Of a stretch of 23,763 bases of DNA, positions 1 through 8,600 are shown one piece after another. The stretch is from Bacillota bacterium (lineage in GTDB: Bacteria > Bacillota > Clostridia > Christensenellales > Aristaeellaceae). The stretch covers positions 1-23,763 of the forward strand of contig JAEZJP010000213.1 of the NCBI GenBank assembly GCA_023415715.1, given 5' to 3'. A model generated the notes under the pieces. It had not been told where the DNA came from. It did not search any database and saw only the letters and a program-made list of their open reading frames with translations. The first letter of the stretch is position 1, and each line of letters begins with the position of its first letter. The position numbers were made by a program, and so were the translations under genes.

Positions 1-38
1 AAGCCGCATGACAGCCAGTTTCCGAAGGGAGAATTTTC

Positions 39-719
39 ATGTTCCGTTCCGCAAAAGCATTGGCCGCTCTGGTTCTTGTTCTGGCTGTTCTTTTTACCAC
101 CTTCGCAGGTGCTTTGGCCGACAAATCCTCCGATGTCCTTGACTTGGTCAATCAAGAGCGCAAGGCTGCCGGTTTGAAAAACGTTAAGTTGAACGATGAC
201 CTCAACCGTGTTGCCGAACTGCGTGCCGCCGAGATCGTCGAAAAATGGAGCCATACCCGCCCAAACGGTGAGGAATGGAAAACCGCTTTTGCCGAAGAAG
301 GCGTCTCTGCCTCCTACCGCGGTGAAAACCTGGCCAAGGGGCAGTACTCTGCCGACAAAGTAGTGGAAGACTGGATGGATTCTGAAGGCCACCGGGCCAA
401 TATTCTGAACAAGAAGTTCACCAAAATGGGCGTTGCCTCCGTCGTCATCGACGGCGTCACCTACTGGGTACAGGTATTCGCCAATGACGTGAAGACCACG
501 AAAAAGACAGCCTCCAAGAACACAGCCGTAGCCTCGCAAGAGTCCGAAAGCAGCACTGCGGCCTCTGCGCCTGCTCCTTCCGGGAAAACCAAGAAGGCAA
601 GCAGATCCAGTAAAAACCAGACTGGTGCTCTGGACAAGCTTTCTAATTCCGTCGACTTACAAGCCGCGCTGAATGCGCCCGCCGCCAGCCCTACCGTTGG
701 GAAAAACCCCGGCTTGTGA
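39..719 (+). CDS. Secreted CAP-domain (SCP/PR-1-like) protein
   Basis: Residues 1-27 form a Sec signal peptide (basic start, long Ala/Leu/Val core, probable cleavage after GALA). Residues 33-150 are a CAP domain with the family cavity residues in order: H72 (SHTRPNG), E96 in GEN, W112, and H118 in GHRANIL. The tail from about 151 to 226 is low-complexity, rich in Ser, Thr, Lys and Ala, and looks like a flexible wall-associated or linker region. CAP proteins of Clostridia are exported; their biochemical role is mostly unsettled, and B. subtilis YkwD is the usual comparison. The ATG at 39 is supported by an AAGGGAG ribosome binding site about 7 bases upstream. The gene appears monocistronic and ends before tandem hairpins at 876-941. 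Family assignment is firm, function is not. Confidence 0.92.
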   Translation: MFRSAKALAALVLVLAVLFTTFAGALADKSSDVLDLVNQERKAAGLKNVKLNDDLNRVAELRAAEIVEKWSHTRPNGEEWKTAFAEEGVSASYRGENLAKGQYSADKVVEDWMDSEGHRANILNKKFTKMGVASVVIDGVTYWVQVFANDVKTTKKTASKNTAVASQESESSTAASAPAPSGKTKKASRSSKNQTGALDKLSNSVDLQAALNAPAASPTVGKNPGL

Positions 720-875
720 GAGCTGGTGCCGGGATGGCTGAGGAAAGCAGCAACATAGATCAAACGGATACCATCGGCAAGAGTATTCATTTGATCTGCG
801 CAAACCATCATGCACGGTGTTTCCTGGTCAATTCCGGCGTTCAATGAAGCAAAGTCTATGTGCTTTGCCCAACCC

Positions 876-914
876 GCAACCCCTGTGGATTATATCCACA
901 GGGGTTGTTCTTTT
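876..914 (+). terminator. Rho-independent terminator downstream of the CAP gene
   Basis: A perfect 12-bp inverted repeat (878-889 with 895-906, AACCCCTGTGGA and its complement) encloses a five-base loop and can be extended by two further pairs. It is followed by the T-rich run TTCTTTT. It lies about 160 bases after the CAP stop codon. Confidence 0.75.
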
Positions 915-949
915 CGCAGGAATGACTTCGTCATTTCTGCGAGTTTTTG
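915..949 (+). terminator. Second tandem hairpin with T-tract
   Basis: Bases 915-926 pair with 930-941 (12 pairs with one G-U, loop TTC), followed at once by AGTTTTT. It sits directly behind the first terminator, so it is either a backup terminator or a copy of a dispersed intergenic hairpin element. Confidence 0.5.
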
Positions 950-972
950 CACTTTTCTCCTATGATCCCTTT

Positions 973-1103
973 GCACCGTCCTGCGCTTCGCTTGGACAGT
1001 GCAGGCTCACATATAAACATAATGGAAACTCAAGCTTAAGAAAGAAATATGCCTCCGAAGGTCCAGGGCGATCGGAAAGCCCTGGTCGCACCCGCAGGTG
1101 CGA
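973..1103. other. Structured non-coding stretch with three further hairpins
   Basis: No credible gene is seen between about 720 and 1149. Besides the two terminator-like hairpins upstream, this part holds an imperfect hairpin (973-981 with 994-1002, GCAC.GTCC arms) and two perfect adjacent ones: 1063-1069 with 1079-1085 (CCAGGGC arms), and 1086-1092 with 1097-1103 (TCGCACC arms). They could terminate the minus-strand DUF1905 transcript, but the last two lack a clear T-tract on either strand. Confidence 0.4.
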
Positions 1104-1149
1104 AGCCATTAATATCAAATCTTAATCAAAAATCAAAATGTAGATATGA

Positions 1150-1416
1150 TCAAGTACGCTCCTTAATTGTCACATGCACCATATCCCCCGGCTGCTTGCC
1201 GATCTTGGCCCTTATCTCCTTGCGGACGCCCAGGATATGGCATGGCGTACCCATACGTACCAGGCTGCCATCATAGGGCTCGCCGTCAAAAGTGGCGTGG
1301 ACGGGAACGCGGCCCTTTCCGAACACCTCTTTCACATCAAAAGGAATTTCGATGTATGCTCCATCGATGTCCGGTACCTTTTTCAACTCAGCGTCAAAAA
1401 CAAATTCCTTATCCAT
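1150..1416 (-). CDS. DUF1905 family protein
   Basis: This 88-residue protein matches the DUF1905 pattern: an N-terminal strand with FDAEL, then IEIPFDVKEVFGKGRVPVHATFDG and a C-terminal GDMVHVTIKE segment. The family is small, probably beta-barrel, and has no settled biochemical function. It often occurs beside or fused to DUF1801 or YdeI-like domains, and here it directly follows a DUF1801 gene. The ATG lies inside the end of the DUF1801 gene with an 8-base overlap, which indicates translational coupling. The family name is from memory of the motif; role unknown. Confidence 0.82.
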   Translation of the reverse strand: MDKEFVFDAELKKVPDIDGAYIEIPFDVKEVFGKGRVPVHATFDGEPYDGSLVRMGTPCHILGVRKEIRAKIGKQPGDMVHVTIKERT

Positions 1417-1888
1417 CCATCCCGCCTCCTGCCCTGGAACTCAATTCCTGTTCATACACGCGAAGAAAATCTTCCACGGTTACCTTACCGCACAACTCCC
1501 CCAACAGGCCGTAGGGTATGTTGGCAGTTGGCCTTAAGCGGATGCAGCTCTTGCCCAAATCCGTCTTTTTGCCAACCGATTTTTCGTACGCTGCCATAAA
1601 CCACTCGCGTAACTTGGGAGAAGCGTATATCCCCATATGATACAGGGCGATGTGGTTTTTCTGGGATGCGATACCCAGCATGGTAATGGGCAGTTTTGGA
1701 TCCGCATGATACCCTTTGGGATATAGGCTGTGGGGGATCACATAGCAGATCATGCCATATAGCATGATTTCCTCCAAACCTTTCGGAAGGCTTTCAAGCA
1801 CCGCAGCGCGCAGATTTTTCATGATCTTCTGCCTGTCAGGCGGCAATTGCTCCATATATTCCTGCGGAGATCCGGCATCGCTTTGCAT
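1409..1888 (-). CDS. DUF1801 (YdhG-like) family protein
   Basis: A 159-residue protein of the DUF1801 type, a small alpha/beta fold grouped with YdhG. Seen in it are the N-terminal helix around PPDRQKIMKNLRAAVLESLP, the segment EEIMLYGMICYVIP, and HIALYHMGIY followed by LGKSCIRLR near residue 130. Members have been proposed to bind iron or act like frataxin, but evidence is thin and no metal ligand set is obvious here. A GGTGAGGGA ribosome binding site precedes the ATG. It follows the DUF3842 gene by 32 bases and overlaps the DUF1905 gene, so the minus-strand set from 3227 to 1150 is probably one transcript. Confidence 0.82.
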   Translation of the reverse strand: MQSDAGSPQEYMEQLPPDRQKIMKNLRAAVLESLPKGLEEIMLYGMICYVIPHSLYPKGYHADPKLPITMLGIASQKNHIALYHMGIYASPKLREWFMAAYEKSVGKKTDLGKSCIRLRPTANIPYGLLGELCGKVTVEDFLRVYEQELSSRAGGGMDG

Positions 1889-1920
1889 GCTCCCTCACCT
1901 TCCTTTATCCTTTGTGTATA

Positions 1921-2340
1921 TCAGACATCCGCCTTCAGTGCCAGCCTTTGTACCTTCTCCACCGCAGAAGCAATGAACTGGCCCACCGGGTAATCCGCAA
2001 GACCTGCGATCTCCACACGGCACTTATGTACGGGGATCAGTATTTTCAAAGCATCGCATTCTCCTATGGCGGCGGCCATCCTGGGAGTGACCTCCCCCAG
2101 CAGGCCGTTGGCCAGCAGGATGCCGATGGGGCCAAGTACCACATCGGCATATTTCATGTTGTACACCGCCGCATTTTCCCCCGTGGCGGCCTGGCTGGCC
2201 CCGGCCCTGAGCATGGCTGCCGTAGCCGCGGCATTGGTACCCACGCAAGTTATATCCGCTTCCGGAAGTGCCTGCCGCAAACCTTCCACCAGCGCCCTTC
2301 CGATGCCTCCGCCCTGTCCGTCCATAACCAAAATGTTCAT
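1921..2340 (-). CDS. DUF3842 family protein, Rossmann-like start
   Basis: A 139-residue protein starting MNILVMDGQGGGIGRALVEG, a glycine-rich nucleotide-binding-like loop after the first strand. It continues with TCVGTNAAATAAMLRAGA, GENAAVYN and DVVLGPIGILLANGLLGEVTP, which I associate with DUF3842. No function is established for this family. Its start overlaps the stop of the upstream ROK kinase by four bases, so the two are translationally coupled. A link to sugar phosphorylation is only a guess from that coupling. Confidence 0.8.
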   Translation of the reverse strand: MNILVMDGQGGGIGRALVEGLRQALPEADITCVGTNAAATAAMLRAGASQAATGENAAVYNMKYADVVLGPIGILLANGLLGEVTPRMAAAIGECDALKILIPVHKCRVEIAGLADYPVGQFIASAVEKVQRLALKADV

Positions 2341-3227
2341 GCTCTGCTCCCAACATCAAGCGCCCGTTTTGCCAGCAGGAATGCGCCCTGAATTCCGCTC
2401 TCCGTGCCTAGCCCCGGAGGCATAATGTAGTCTTCCATGCCGTTTAGTATTGCGGGATGCTGCACATATCCACCCAGCAGCCTCAGCGTCTCCCTTCGGA
2501 TCAGGGGGAACAGGTGATTTTGCTGCATCACGCCGCCGCCAAGAATGATCTTTTCCGGCGAAAAGGATACGATGGCATTCACGCACATCTGGGCAAGATA
2601 CGCGGCCTCGAGTTTCCATGCGGGATGGTCGGTCTGAAGTTCCCTGGCGGGCATTCCCCAGCGCTTTTCCATAGCAGGGCCGCTGGCCAATCCCTCCAGG
2701 CAGCTTCCGTGATACGGGCAGAAACCTTCCGGTGACGGATCCTCCTTAAGAGGCTTAAGAAGCATATGGCCGAATTCCGGATGCAATAGGCCGTGGACAA
2801 GATTGCTCTCCACCACCAGCCCACCGCCGATACCTGTGCCTACCGTTACATACAGGCAGCTTGAAAGCCCCCGAGCGGCACCTAATGTGCTTTCTGCCAA
2901 TGCCGCTCCGTTCACATCCGTATCCAGCGCCACAGGCACGTGAAGCCCTTCCTCCAGCGCTTTGACCAGCGGAAAATTCCGCCACTTCAATTTGGGTGTG
3001 GAAGTGATATATCCATAAGTAGGGGACGACGTTTTCAGGTCCAGCGGCCCGAAACAGCCCACGCCCAGTGCCTTGATATTTTGTTTTTGAAAATAGGCAA
3101 TGATACCCGCCATAGTTTCATTAGGTTCGGTTGTGGGAATGCTGACCTTATCCGCAATATGTCCCGAACCATCCCCAATGGCCAGCACCATTTTGGTGCC
3201 GCCGGCCTCCAAAGCACCCAACAACAT
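2337..3227 (-). CDS. ROK-family sugar kinase, fructokinase-like
   Basis: A 296-residue cytoplasmic ATP-dependent sugar kinase. It shows the ROK N-terminal phosphate loop (EAGGTK, residues 7-12), the catalytic-base segment DTDVNGAA (102-109), the VGTGIGGG loop (129-136), and the zinc-binding cluster of the family: H154 in HPEFGH, then C170, H173 and C176 in CPYHGSC. The HPEFGH plus CPYHGSCLEG form is typical of fructokinases of the ScrK/GmuE group, which make fructose-6-phosphate, though mannose or other hexoses are possible. It is the first gene of the minus-strand cluster and overlaps DUF3842. The start has only a weak GGGGAA ribosome binding site. No transporter or glycosidase lies beside it. 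Confidence 0.92.
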   Translation of the reverse strand: MLLGALEAGGTKMVLAIGDGSGHIADKVSIPTTEPNETMAGIIAYFQKQNIKALGVGCFGPLDLKTSSPTYGYITSTPKLKWRNFPLVKALEEGLHVPVALDTDVNGAALAESTLGAARGLSSCLYVTVGTGIGGGLVVESNLVHGLLHPEFGHMLLKPLKEDPSPEGFCPYHGSCLEGLASGPAMEKRWGMPARELQTDHPAWKLEAAYLAQMCVNAIVSFSPEKIILGGGVMQQNHLFPLIRRETLRLLGGYVQHPAILNGMEDYIMPPGLGTESGIQGAFLLAKRALDVGSRA

Positions 3228-3386
3228 GCAAAATTCCCCGCAATCCTTGCTATTTCTTCTGCCATTTTACAGGAAGGGACATGTTTTGTAAAGGCATCAA
3301 AAGCGGGCCTTGTCTGTCCTTCCCAGCATATTTTGACCGCCCCAAGCCCATGTTATGGCTGAACAACGCAAAGAAGGGGCGTCATC

Positions 3387-4682
3387 ATGCGCACGTATCG
3401 ATTCAGGCCAAAGCACTCCCGGGCACGGCACATTATCGGCATTTTGCTTTCCTTGTTTCTGGTCATCGGGTATTTTACCCCGCAGGCGCAGGCGCTGATG
3501 CACCTGCCCGACCACTTGTACGTTACCGCGGGCCACCGTCAAATTTTGTCATTCGGGCTGCCCTTCTCTGTCCGCGTGGAGGAGGGCGACGTGTCCGTGC
3601 TATCCTCTACGGATGAAACACTGAACGGCCGGGCGGCCAGCGATATCCAACTGACCGGGAATCAAACGGGCAGCGCCGTACTTTCCCTGGATTTCTTAGG
3701 TATCCTGCCCATCAAAAAGGTGGAAGTATCCGTTGAACCGGAGCGTATATTGATTCCCGGCGGCGAGGCGGTCGGCGTTGCGCTGCAAACCCAGGGCGTT
3801 TTGGTGGTAGGCACAAGCGACCTGGGCGGCGAAGGCGGCGCCAGTCCGGCACGCTTGGCCGGCATACGGCCCGGCGATGTGCTGGTGAAACTGGGCGGGC
3901 AGCCGATTGAAAGCGCCTCGCATTTGAGCCAGCTGGTAGCTCAGGGCGGTGGCCAGCCCTTACAGCTGCAAGTGCTGCGCGATAACCGTCCCATGGAGGT
4001 TTCCTTGATTCCCAAGCGCGACCAGGCCAGCGGCGGATACAGGCTGGGTATCTGGGTGCGTGACAGTACTGCCGGTGTTGGCACGCTCTCATTCTATGAT
4101 CCGAAAACCAACGTCTACGGTGCGCTGGGCCACGCCATCACCGACGCGGATACCGGCCAGCCCCTTTCCGTTCGATCCGGTCAGGTGATGCATGCCGATG
4201 TGGTGGATGTGCAAAAAGGCAAAAAAGGCACGCCGGGCGAACTGAAGGGTTCCTTCCTTCGGGAGAACAATAAACTGGGGAATATTATCAAAAATACAAC
4301 TTTTGGCATCTATGGCAAGATGGACAAAACTCCTGAAAACAAGCTTTATCCTGGCGGGCTGCCGATCGGCTTGATGGGTACGGTGCGCATAGGCCCAGCC
4401 ACCATTCTTTCCAGCGTGGATGGGGATGGGGTGAAGGAATATGATGTGGAGATCGTCCAGGCCAACCGGCAAACATCTCCCGCCCCCAAATCCATGGTCA
4501 TCAAGGTAACAGATCCCGAACTGCTTGCCAAAACAGGCGGTATCGTTCAAGGCATGAGCGGCAGTCCCATCATTCAAAACGGGCATATTATCGGGGCCGT
4601 GACCCATGTGTACGTGAACGATCCCACCCAGGGCTATGGCCTGTACATTGAGTGGATGCTCAATCAGGAAGAGGGTCTATAA
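3387..4682 (+). CDS. spoIVB: SpoIVB serine peptidase (stage IV sporulation protein B)
   Basis: A 431-residue SA-clan serine peptidase. In B. subtilis it is secreted from the forespore into the intermembrane space, where it cuts SpoIVFA and releases pro-sigma-K processing. Residues 16-36 are a membrane signal anchor. A PDZ domain spans about 125-210, with RPGDVLVKLGGQPI. The peptidase domain follows with H249 (ALGHAITD), D376 (VTDPE) and S391 (GMSGSPI). The spacing H249-D376-S391 equals that of B. subtilis H236-D363-S378, so the triad is intact. An AAGGGG ribosome binding site precedes the ATG. spo0A follows 58 bases downstream, the usual arrangement in endospore formers. The terminator between them overlaps the spo0A start region. 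Confidence 0.96.
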   Translation: MRTYRFRPKHSRARHIIGILLSLFLVIGYFTPQAQALMHLPDHLYVTAGHRQILSFGLPFSVRVEEGDVSVLSSTDETLNGRAASDIQLTGNQTGSAVLSLDFLGILPIKKVEVSVEPERILIPGGEAVGVALQTQGVLVVGTSDLGGEGGASPARLAGIRPGDVLVKLGGQPIESASHLSQLVAQGGGQPLQLQVLRDNRPMEVSLIPKRDQASGGYRLGIWVRDSTAGVGTLSFYDPKTNVYGALGHAITDADTGQPLSVRSGQVMHADVVDVQKGKKGTPGELKGSFLRENNKLGNIIKNTTFGIYGKMDKTPENKLYPGGLPIGLMGTVRIGPATILSSVDGDGVKEYDVEIVQANRQTSPAPKSMVIKVTDPELLAKTGGIVQGMSGSPIIQNGHIIGAVTHVYVNDPTQGYGLYIEWMLNQEEGL

Positions 4683-4693
4683 ACAAGAGCAGG

Positions 4694-4740
4694 AAAAGCC
4701 CCCCTCTCCGGCGAAAGAATCGTCCGGGAGGGGGCTTTTT
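4694..4740 (+). terminator. spoIVB terminator that contains the spo0A ribosome binding site
   Basis: The 5' arm 4694-4711 (AAAAGCCCCCCTCTCCGG) pairs with 4724-4739 (CCGGGAGGGGGCTTTT), with one bulged C and one bulged T. The T-run 4736-4740 ends immediately before the spo0A ATG. The purine-rich GGGAGGGGG at 4726-4734 is also the only plausible Shine-Dalgarno sequence for spo0A. The element is thus both a canonical intrinsic terminator and a structure that would hide the spo0A ribosome binding site. Confidence 0.8.
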
Positions 4741-5499
4741 ATGCGTGTGATGCTGGCCATGCGGGAGAGCGAGCGGAGGGAAGATTTACGGATGCTTCTG
4801 GAAAGCGAAAGAAGTGACTGCTCCGTTTCCGGCGTAGGTGACGGAAGAAGCGCTCTTATGGAAATCGAAGCTTTCGATCCGGATGTGCTTGTGCTGGATC
4901 AGGTGCTTCCACTTCTGGATGGCTCCGCAGTACTGAAGGAGCTGAGGGATGTGTGCCCTCCCTGCCCGCCCAAAGTAGTGCTGCTTACCTCCCCCGGCCA
5001 GGAAGCATCCCCCATTCCGGGCGTGGATGAATATTTGCCTTCTGCCTGTGATTTTGATTTGCTTTTATTAGCCATGCGCCGCGCAGAGGACTTGCTTCAG
5101 GGCGCACTGGCCGGATTGGCATCCTCCATAAGGAGCAGCCGCATCCAAGCGCATTTTCATGAACTGGGCATGCCTGAAAATTTGAAAGGACAAAAATATC
5201 TGGCCTATCTTTTAAACCTTGTGATCCCTTCTCCCGGTTTGCTGGACATGCTGACCCTAAAGTTGTACCCGGCTGCCGCCGAAAGGTTTTCCACCACTCC
5301 TGCGGCGGTAGAGCGGTGTATCCGCCATGCCATTGAGGCCACCTGGAGCCGGGGTGACATGGCGGCGCTGGAAAGGCTGTTCGGCCTGTCCATCGACCCG
5401 GACCGGGGCAAGCCTACCAACCGGGAATTTCTTGCCATGTCCGCCCAGCACCTGCGCATTGCAGGGGCTCTGCCCCTGCACCCCGCCAAAGGGATATAA
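4741..5499 (+). CDS. spo0A: Spo0A, master sporulation regulator with degenerate receiver
   Basis: A 252-residue response regulator. The C-terminal DNA-binding domain (about 140-252) is close to B. subtilis Spo0A, with FHELGMPENLKG, the helix TTPAAVERCIRHAIE, TWSRG, and KPTNREFLAM near the end. The receiver (1-118) keeps the phosphoryl-acceptor position D53 (VLVLDQVLPLLDG) and T83 of LTSPGQE. The acidic Mg-binding pair that follows strand 1 is replaced: B. subtilis D10 and D11 align with M7 and R8. The conserved Lys of the LKPFD motif is missing, with SACDFD in its place, and that segment is shortened. I chose the ATG at 4741 because it has the Shine-Dalgarno sequence and aligns with known Spo0A starts; an upstream in-frame ATG at 4636 lies inside spoIVB. 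Identity is firm; normal phosphorylation is doubtful. Confidence 0.93.
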   Translation: MRVMLAMRESERREDLRMLLESERSDCSVSGVGDGRSALMEIEAFDPDVLVLDQVLPLLDGSAVLKELRDVCPPCPPKVVLLTSPGQEASPIPGVDEYLPSACDFDLLLLAMRRAEDLLQGALAGLASSIRSSRIQAHFHELGMPENLKGQKYLAYLLNLVIPSPGLLDMLTLKLYPAAAERFSTTPAAVERCIRHAIEATWSRGDMAALERLFGLSIDPDRGKPTNREFLAMSAQHLRIAGALPLHPAKGI

Positions 5500-5597
5500 C
5501 CCCTTTGGAATCCCTATTTCTTTATCACATATGGTTAACAATCATGTGAAAGCGTTCTTATCCGGAACTCTTTTGTTCTGTTATCAGGGAAATTACA

Positions 5598-5627
5598 GGA
5601 GCCCTTCCTTTTCAAAGGAAGGGCTCC
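5598..5627. terminator. Convergent terminator hairpin between spo0A and the SH3 protein gene
   Basis: GGAGCCCTTCC (5598-5608) pairs perfectly with GGAAGGGCTCC (5617-5627), and inner T/A bases extend the stem. It sits between the 3' ends of two convergent genes. Neither flank has a strong T-run, so termination in either direction would rely on the stem. The rest of 5500-5635 holds no gene. Confidence 0.6.
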
Positions 5628-5635
5628 CGCATATC

Positions 5636-8600
5636 TTAGTGGTTCTTCCAATACTCGTCGTACGCATACTGGATAGCTGCTTGATGGTCAGGATCCACAC
5701 GGTTGGAGGTGTGGGTCTTGCTGTTGGTAAAGTGGATACAGAACTGGCCCTGGAAATCGTTATTTTTGATGGTATCACCGTCATCGTTGTGCGGCACGCC
5801 GTACATGGACGCGGCGAATGTCCTGGTGCCGATGGTGACCCACAGGGCGTGCCGCTGGTAATACTTCGAGCTGGTAATCTGCGAGGATGAAGTCACGCCG
5901 TAAATTTTGCACATGCGGCGCGTATCGGCTGCGGTAAGCGGTTCAACGTCGGCATGATTACCGCCTGCCCAGCGGTGGACCCAGAAAGTGATGCCGCTCT
6001 TGACATCCGTGACCTTCACGTTCATGCCCCTGGCGAAGATGGTATTGATGCCGCCTGTGAACCAGTCGATCTTCTCCACTGGATAGATGGTATTGGTTAA
6101 ATCATCATCATCATTGGAACCGGGTGGCACCGTGCCGTACAGCGCGTGCTGGGTATTGGAACCGGCTATACCGTCCACGGTCAGACCCTTGGACCTCTGG
6201 AACGCCTTCACGGCTTCCACCGTATCGGTGCCGTAGGTGCCGCTGATGGATCCGTTATAGAATCCTTTTTCCTTGAGCTTGGTCTGCAGAGCTTTTACGG
6301 CATTGCCTGTGGAACCCTTACGAAGTGTTTCGTAGGTGGCCTCCGGCAGACCGCCGTTGCCGCCGTTGCCGGGGTTCTGCGCATCCTCATACGCCTTCTT
6401 TTCCGCTTTGGTGTAAATCCGCATAAGATCTTCGCGGATATAGCCTGTGGTACCGGATTTAAGCCTCACACTGCGCCAGGTGTAGCCGTCAGCCTGATTC
6501 TTATTGCCAGTGAGTGTAAAGATGACGCCCTTTTCATAGATTTTGGACACCTGCCTGCCGGTGGATGAGCCTGTGGCCCGCACCAGGACATTGGTGGTGT
6601 TCGTTTCCGCCATGTCGCTCAAATCTTCTTCATTCGGTCTGGGTGTCGGGGTAGGCGTTGGGGTAGGCGTGGGCTGGCCCGCCAGCCAGGCTGCATATTC
6701 GGCGGTATTCATTACCTTCACACAGCTGCCCAATACCCACAAGGTGCTGCCCTGATACGTGATCTTATACCACAGGGATCCGCCCACCGTGCTGGAACTG
6801 GTAAATTGAAAGACCGTTCCCAAAACCACATTGTAAGGTGAATTGGCATCCTTGGAAGCGGAGGCGCGAAGATTGACCTTGTCTACAGTCGTAATCAGAT
6901 ACTTGCTGGGACCTGGAGTAGGGGTAGGCGTGGGCGTGGGGGTAGGCACAGCTTCGCCCCTTAAGTACGCCTGTACCTGGAAGTCCGCCAGCTGATAGGA
7001 AGCGTCGCTGCGCAAGAAGCCCTTCGTACCGTTCACATTCACCGGGAACCATGTATAGGAACCGCTCTTCACCGCTGCGGAAACCATGGGCCAAACGGTA
7101 TTCTTATCCAGTGTGCGGATGGTGGCCCCGCCGATACTCTTGCGCAGGTTCACCGACTGCTTGGTGACCATGGCATAGCCAACCGCATTAACCGGTGCGG
7201 AACTAGGTGTGGCGGTTGGTGCGGTGGTGGTGCCGTTCTGGTCGCAAAGCGACGCCATATCACCCCTGATATAGCCCTTCCGCCCGTCGGAATTCTTAAC
7301 GGGATACCAGGTGTATGCACCTGATACCGCAGGCTGCGCCGTGAGGGGCAGCACCTGATCCACGGATACCAAGCATAAGGTGGTTCCGTTGGGCGTCTTG
7401 CGCAGTTTTACCTTGTCCTGGGTCAGTTTGATATAGCCGACGGCGGCTTCCTGATTGCCGCCGGTAGTTGTAGGTGTAGGTGTAGCCGTGACAGACGGAG
7501 GCAGGGGGTTTCCCGAAGCATCCGTCAAATCCGTAAATTCACCGTGTACATAGCCGCCGATGTTGTTCACCTTCACATAGTACCAGGTCACGCCGCTCTT
7601 TACTGTAGGCTGCTTTAAATAGGGCAGCACCGGCTTCCCATCAATACGGGTAATAATGCTTCCGCCGGGAGTGGACCTTAAGTTGATGCCTTCGTCATTC
7701 AGCTTGACATAACCGTATACCGTGTCCGAGGCGGCCGTTTGGGTAGGCCCGGGCGTGGGCGTAACTGCGGGCGGCGCGGTATTCCCGCTGGCGTCGGTCA
7801 AATCCGCATAATTACCGTGTACATAGCCGCTTGTTCCGTTCGCCTTCACATAGTACCAGGTCACGCCGCTCTTTACAGTAGGCTGCTTCAAATAGGCCAG
7901 CACCGGCATCCCGTCGATACGGGAAATAATGCTTCCTCCGGGTGTAGACCTTAGGTTGATACCGTCGTCATTCAGCCTGATATAGCCATACACCGTATCC
8001 GAGCCGGAAGCGGGAGGGGGCGTATTACTCCTGTAAGCGTCCGCCTCAGCCTTGGTGAGGATGGTAACAAGTTGTGCCTGGACGTATCCCGTTTGTCCGT
8101 TGTATTTTACTTTGAACCAATAATCTTCCGTCAAATATTGAGGGATCTCCAAAAGCTCCACCATGTAGCCGTTTTCCAGCTTACTGATCACCTTTTCCTT
8201 GGGCTTTTCTCTAAAATTCACGCCGCCTTTGTTGATGCGGCCCAGGTTGGAAGGATCGGGAATCGGCGTGGGCTTGATACTTGTAGGGGCAGGCGTCATC
8301 CCAGCCGGCGTGGGGGTCGGCGTCATGCCGGCAGGAGTTGGCGTAGGCGTTCCGCCGATAATGCCGACACCAGGCTGCAGTTTGCCATCCTGTATCCATT
8401 TGGCCTGATCTTCCTGCGTCATGGGAGCAAAGAAATCACCATGGATATAACCGATGTAGGTTCTCGTCCCCTGGGTGGGACCATTGGTCTGAACTTTGTA
8501 CCAAGTAATGCCGTCCTTGACAACTGTATCCTGAATCAGGGACGCCCAATTCTTGGGCAGCTTGAACCACCAGTCCGCAGAGGAGGACGCGGTCTTGCGC

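Noticed and set aside
461..844. Minus-strand frame of 127 codons overlapping the CAP gene end
   Set aside because: Mostly antisense to the Ala/Ser/Lys-rich tail of the CAP protein, no ribosome binding site, no recognisable protein features.
817..1276. Plus-strand frames in the gene-free stretch
   Set aside because: They run through several perfect hairpins and partly into the antisense of DUF1905; composition is not protein-like.
4636..4740. Upstream in-frame ATG for spo0A adding 35 residues
   Set aside because: It lies within spoIVB and the terminator stem, has no ribosome binding site, and would add residues absent from Spo0A homologues.
6640..8360. GT-rich repeated tracts that might suggest CRISPR or a minisatellite
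   Set aside because: They are codons for Pro-Thr linkers between SH3 repeats, of uneven length and without spacer structure.
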